Part shown: piece by piece, positions 6,331-8,328 of the stretch
Numbering within the stretch: the stretch's first letter is position 1
Layout: each line of letters begins with the position of its first letter
Assembly: GCA_013138555.1 (NCBI GenBank)
Contig: WTCN01000046.1
Span: forward strand, 1 to 8,328
Direction of reading: 5' to 3'
Origin: Methyloprofundus sp.
Lineage (GTDB): Bacteria; Pseudomonadota; Gammaproteobacteria; Methylococcales; Methylomonadaceae
DNA length: 8,328 bases
Made by a program: the position numbers and the translations under genes
Notes under the pieces: model-generated
Seen by the model: only the letters and a program-made list of their open reading frames with translations
What the model was told of the DNA's origin: nothing
Databases searched by the model: none

Positions 6331-7311
6331 TTAGCCTATTCCTGCCTGAATTAAATCATGCATATTTAACGCACCCATCACTTTTTTGTTTTGGTCTACG
6401 ACAATCAGTGCATTAATCTTCTTTTCTTCCATCACCTGCATTGCTTCAGCCGCCAAAACATCCTCACTAATCACCTGACAATTCACCGTCATCACCTGAC
6501 TGATAGGCGTGATTTTAATATCAATAGCACGCTCTAATAAGCGCCGCAGATCCCCATCTGTAAAGACCCCCGCCAGATACCCCTGGCTATCAACAACCGC
6601 AGTCATACCCAGTTTCTTAGCCGTCATTTCTAGCAAAGCATCCATTATACCCACATCTTCCTTAACAATAGGTAACTGCGTCCCAGTATGCATAATATCG
6701 CTCACCATAACTAATAACCGCCTGCCTAAGCTCCCTCCGGGATGTGAAAAAGCAAAATCATCACGCGTAAAACCACGCATCGTCATCAAACTAACAGCCA
6801 GCGCATCACCCATCACCAACGCGACAGTCGTACTCGCCGTAGGTGCCAGACCCAAAGAACAAGCTTCTTTCTCCACTGCATTGCTAATATGCGCCGAAGA
6901 AAATTTAGCCAAAGTTGATTCAACTCTTCCCGTCATTGCAATCATCGGCACAGCCAGACGCTTAATAATCGGCAATAGCGTCAGAAGCTCATCCGTCTCC
7001 CCGGAGTTTGACAAGGCCAGCACCACATCCTGCCGGGTAATCATACCTAAATCACCATGACTCGCTTCACCAGGGTGGACAAAAAAAGCCGGCGTTCCAG
7101 TACTTGCCAGAGTTGCCGCAATTTTCCCGGCAATATGCCCTGACTTACCCATACCTGTTACAACAACCCGCCCTTTACATGAGGCGATAATATGACAGGC
7201 AGCCACAAACTGCTCATCCACTTTTTCCAACAAGGCCGTGACGGCCTGAGCCTCCAAAGCAATGACATCGTGTGCCGTCTTTATTAACTGACTAGCATTC
7301 ATCTTATCCAT
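6331..7311 (-). CDS. kdsD: D-arabinose 5-phosphate isomerase KdsD
   Basis: KdsD converts ribulose 5-phosphate to arabinose 5-phosphate, the first committed step of KDO synthesis. The protein has 326 residues (E. coli 328). A SIS sugar-isomerase domain covers about residues 35-185, with GMGKSGHIAGKIAATLASTG (53-72), HPGEASHGDLGM (79-90), SNSGETDE (101-108) and TASTT (158-162). K56, E108, E149 and H190 correspond to the catalytic K59, E111, E152 and H193 of the E. coli enzyme. Two CBS domains follow at about 207-263 and 270-326. ATG 7311 follows the yrbG stop with no spacer; a second in-frame ATG at 7302 (Met4), preceded by GGAT, is a possible alternative start. Being in the LPS operon argues for the housekeeping KdsD rather than the GutQ or KpsF paralogues. 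Confidence 0.97.
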   Translation of the reverse strand: MDKMNASQLIKTAHDVIALEAQAVTALLEKVDEQFVAACHIIASCKGRVVVTGMGKSGHIAGKIAATLASTGTPAFFVHPGEASHGDLGMITRQDVVLALSNSGETDELLTLLPIIKRLAVPMIAMTGRVESTLAKFSSAHISNAVEKEACSLGLAPTASTTVALVMGDALAVSLMTMRGFTRDDFAFSHPGGSLGRRLLVMVSDIMHTGTQLPIVKEDVGIMDALLEMTAKKLGMTAVVDSQGYLAGVFTDGDLRRLLERAIDIKITPISQVMTVNCQVISEDVLAAEAMQVMEEKKINALIVVDQNKKVMGALNMHDLIQAGIG

Positions 7312-8274
7312 TTAAATCACACTCTGATAAATGACCCACTGATAATATAAATAGGCTGACAATAACCCAGCCCCTTCCCAGCGATTAATATTGCCCGCCT
7401 TAGAAAGCCCTATACCAAGTATAAATAAGGCGGCAGTAAACGCTAATAACACCGGAAAATCACGGCTGATCACCGTCGCATCGACTGCTCCAGGCGCAAT
7501 CAATGCAGGCAGAGAGTAGACAGCCAAAAGGTTATAAACATTAGAACCAATCACATTCCCTACCGCCAGGTCATGCTCGCCCTTCAATACGCTGCCAATA
7601 GAGGCGGCCAACTCTGGCAAGCTGGTTCCCAGTGCCACAATAGTCAGACCTATCACCAGATCACTGACTCCCATTGTATGCGCTATATTGACTGCAGCCC
7701 AGACTAAAACCTTGGAACTCACCAATAAACCGACCAAACCAACAGCAAAATACAACCAGGCTTTATTGTTTGACATCACCTCAGGTATTTCAGCCTCCAC
7801 TTCCTGTGTTAAAGTATCGCTATTACGCTCAGCCATTGCAGTGCGTATTAGCCAAAACAAAAATGCAGCCAAACCTGATAGCATCAACACGCCATCAAAA
7901 ACACTTAAGCCATCGAAAGCTAAAACATAGCAAACAACACTGATCAGCATTAATACTGGTAGCTCGCGCTTTAATAGCCCCGAATGGAAAGCGAGTGGAG
8001 ATATTAACGCAGTCGCCCCCAATATCAAGCCCATATTAGCAATATTAGAACCAATCGCATTACCAATCGCCAAACCAGGATTGCCTTGTAACGAGGCAAG
8101 TGATGCAACCAGTATTTCAGGCGCAGAAGTCCCCAGCCCGACAATGGTCAAACCTATTAACAAAGGGGAAACACCTAAATTTCTGGCAATTGAAGAGGTG
8201 CCATCCACAAACCAATCAGCAGCAAAGACTAAAACAATCAAGCCTCCCACCAAAGCAAGAAAATCAATCAACAT
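7312..8274 (-). CDS. yrbG: CaCA-family sodium/calcium exchanger-like membrane protein YrbG
   Basis: This inner-membrane cation/Ca2+ exchanger homologue has 320 residues (E. coli YrbG about 325). It has the inverted-repeat architecture of the family: two sets of about five transmembrane helices, each with an alpha-repeat. Alpha-1 holds GLGTSAPEILVA (47-57) and GNAIGSN (71-77). Alpha-2 holds ALGTSLPELAAS (214-225) and GNVIGSN (239-245). The two conserved glutamates, E53 and E221, are the expected ion ligands. A hydrophilic, acidic loop (about 147-171, TQEVEAEIPEV) joins the halves and is probably cytoplasmic. The true ion and direction of transport are not established from sequence. The ATG at 8274 has no clear Shine-Dalgarno sequence, only an A-rich leader. 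It abuts kdsD directly, as in E. coli, though a link to LPS synthesis is not proven. Confidence 0.93.
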   Translation of the reverse strand: MLIDFLALVGGLIVLVFAADWFVDGTSSIARNLGVSPLLIGLTIVGLGTSAPEILVASLASLQGNPGLAIGNAIGSNIANMGLILGATALISPLAFHSGLLKRELPVLMLISVVCYVLAFDGLSVFDGVLMLSGLAAFLFWLIRTAMAERNSDTLTQEVEAEIPEVMSNNKAWLYFAVGLVGLLVSSKVLVWAAVNIAHTMGVSDLVIGLTIVALGTSLPELAASIGSVLKGEHDLAVGNVIGSNVYNLLAVYSLPALIAPGAVDATVISRDFPVLLAFTAALFILGIGLSKAGNINRWEGAGLLSAYLYYQWVIYQSVI

Positions 8275-8328
8275 ATTTTTAGTTGGTGTAAAAATTGCTT
8301 ATTGTGCCATAAAAAATCATAGGCTGTG
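8275..8328 (-). promoter_or_regulatory. Leader upstream of yrbG, possible promoter cut by window edge
   Basis: These 54 bases are AT-rich and hold no supported gene. The minus strand has a -10-like TATGAT at 8321-8316; its -35 would fall beyond the window, so it cannot be judged. If real, transcription would start near 8309. TGGCACAATAAGC resembles a sigma-54 site but its spacing is two bases short. Confidence 0.2.

Noticed and set aside
6509..7060. 183-codon open frame on the plus strand opposite kdsD
   Set aside because: It lies wholly antisense to a strongly conserved gene, is low in complexity and rich in Ser/Thr/Ile, and shows no recognisable domain; it is a shadow of kdsD.
8294..8310. 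Sigma-54-like TGGCAC upstream of yrbG
   Set aside because: The following GC is only 8 bases after GG and lacks the TTGC context.

Overview
This window is a stretch of conserved gammaproteobacterial chromosome, with every gene on the minus strand. The gene order yrbG-kdsD-kdsC-lptC-lptA-lptB-rpoN-hpf-(…)-rapZ is the classic E. coli/Pseudomonas arrangement. Base composition looks moderately AT-rich by eye. Low GC, protein flavour and mgtE beside rapZ suggest a free-living, non-enteric gammaproteobacterium. A methanotroph-like lineage (Methylococcales) is a guess I cannot confirm from the sequence.

Layout in the direction of transcription (right to left). (1) 8275-8328: a short AT-rich leader with no gene I can support. 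(2) 8274-4009: six genes packed with no gaps. They are a CaCA-family cation exchanger (yrbG), arabinose-5-phosphate isomerase (kdsD), KDO-8-phosphate phosphatase (kdsC), and the lipopolysaccharide transport genes lptC, lptA and lptB. Junctions are 0 nt, 1 nt, a TAATG overlap, a 14-nt overlap and a TAATG overlap, so this is almost certainly one translationally coupled operon. KdsD and KdsC supply KDO for the LPS inner core. LptC, LptA and LptB are the inner-membrane clamp, the periplasmic bridge and the ATPase of the machine that carries LPS outward. (3) 4008-3895: a short gap, then rpoN (sigma-54). (4) 2445-2245: a 201-bp leader rich in short palindromes and repeats, with a plausible promoter, then hpf (ribosome hibernation factor). 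(5) 1953-1868: an intergenic segment holding a perfect 10-bp hairpin, then rapZ. (6) mgtE (Mg2+ transporter), which runs off the left edge.

No undescribed system is evident; nearly all the DNA is housekeeping sequence. The points worth a second look are these: ptsN is absent from its usual place between hpf and rapZ, and npr/ptsO is absent after rapZ; a strong hairpin occupies the ptsN position; RapZ lacks the basic C-terminal tail used by the E. coli protein to bind sRNAs; the hpf leader has an unusual set of repeats; and there is a G8 homopolymer in rpoN. I saw no convincing Rho-independent terminator, tRNA/rRNA, CRISPR array or insertion sequence.
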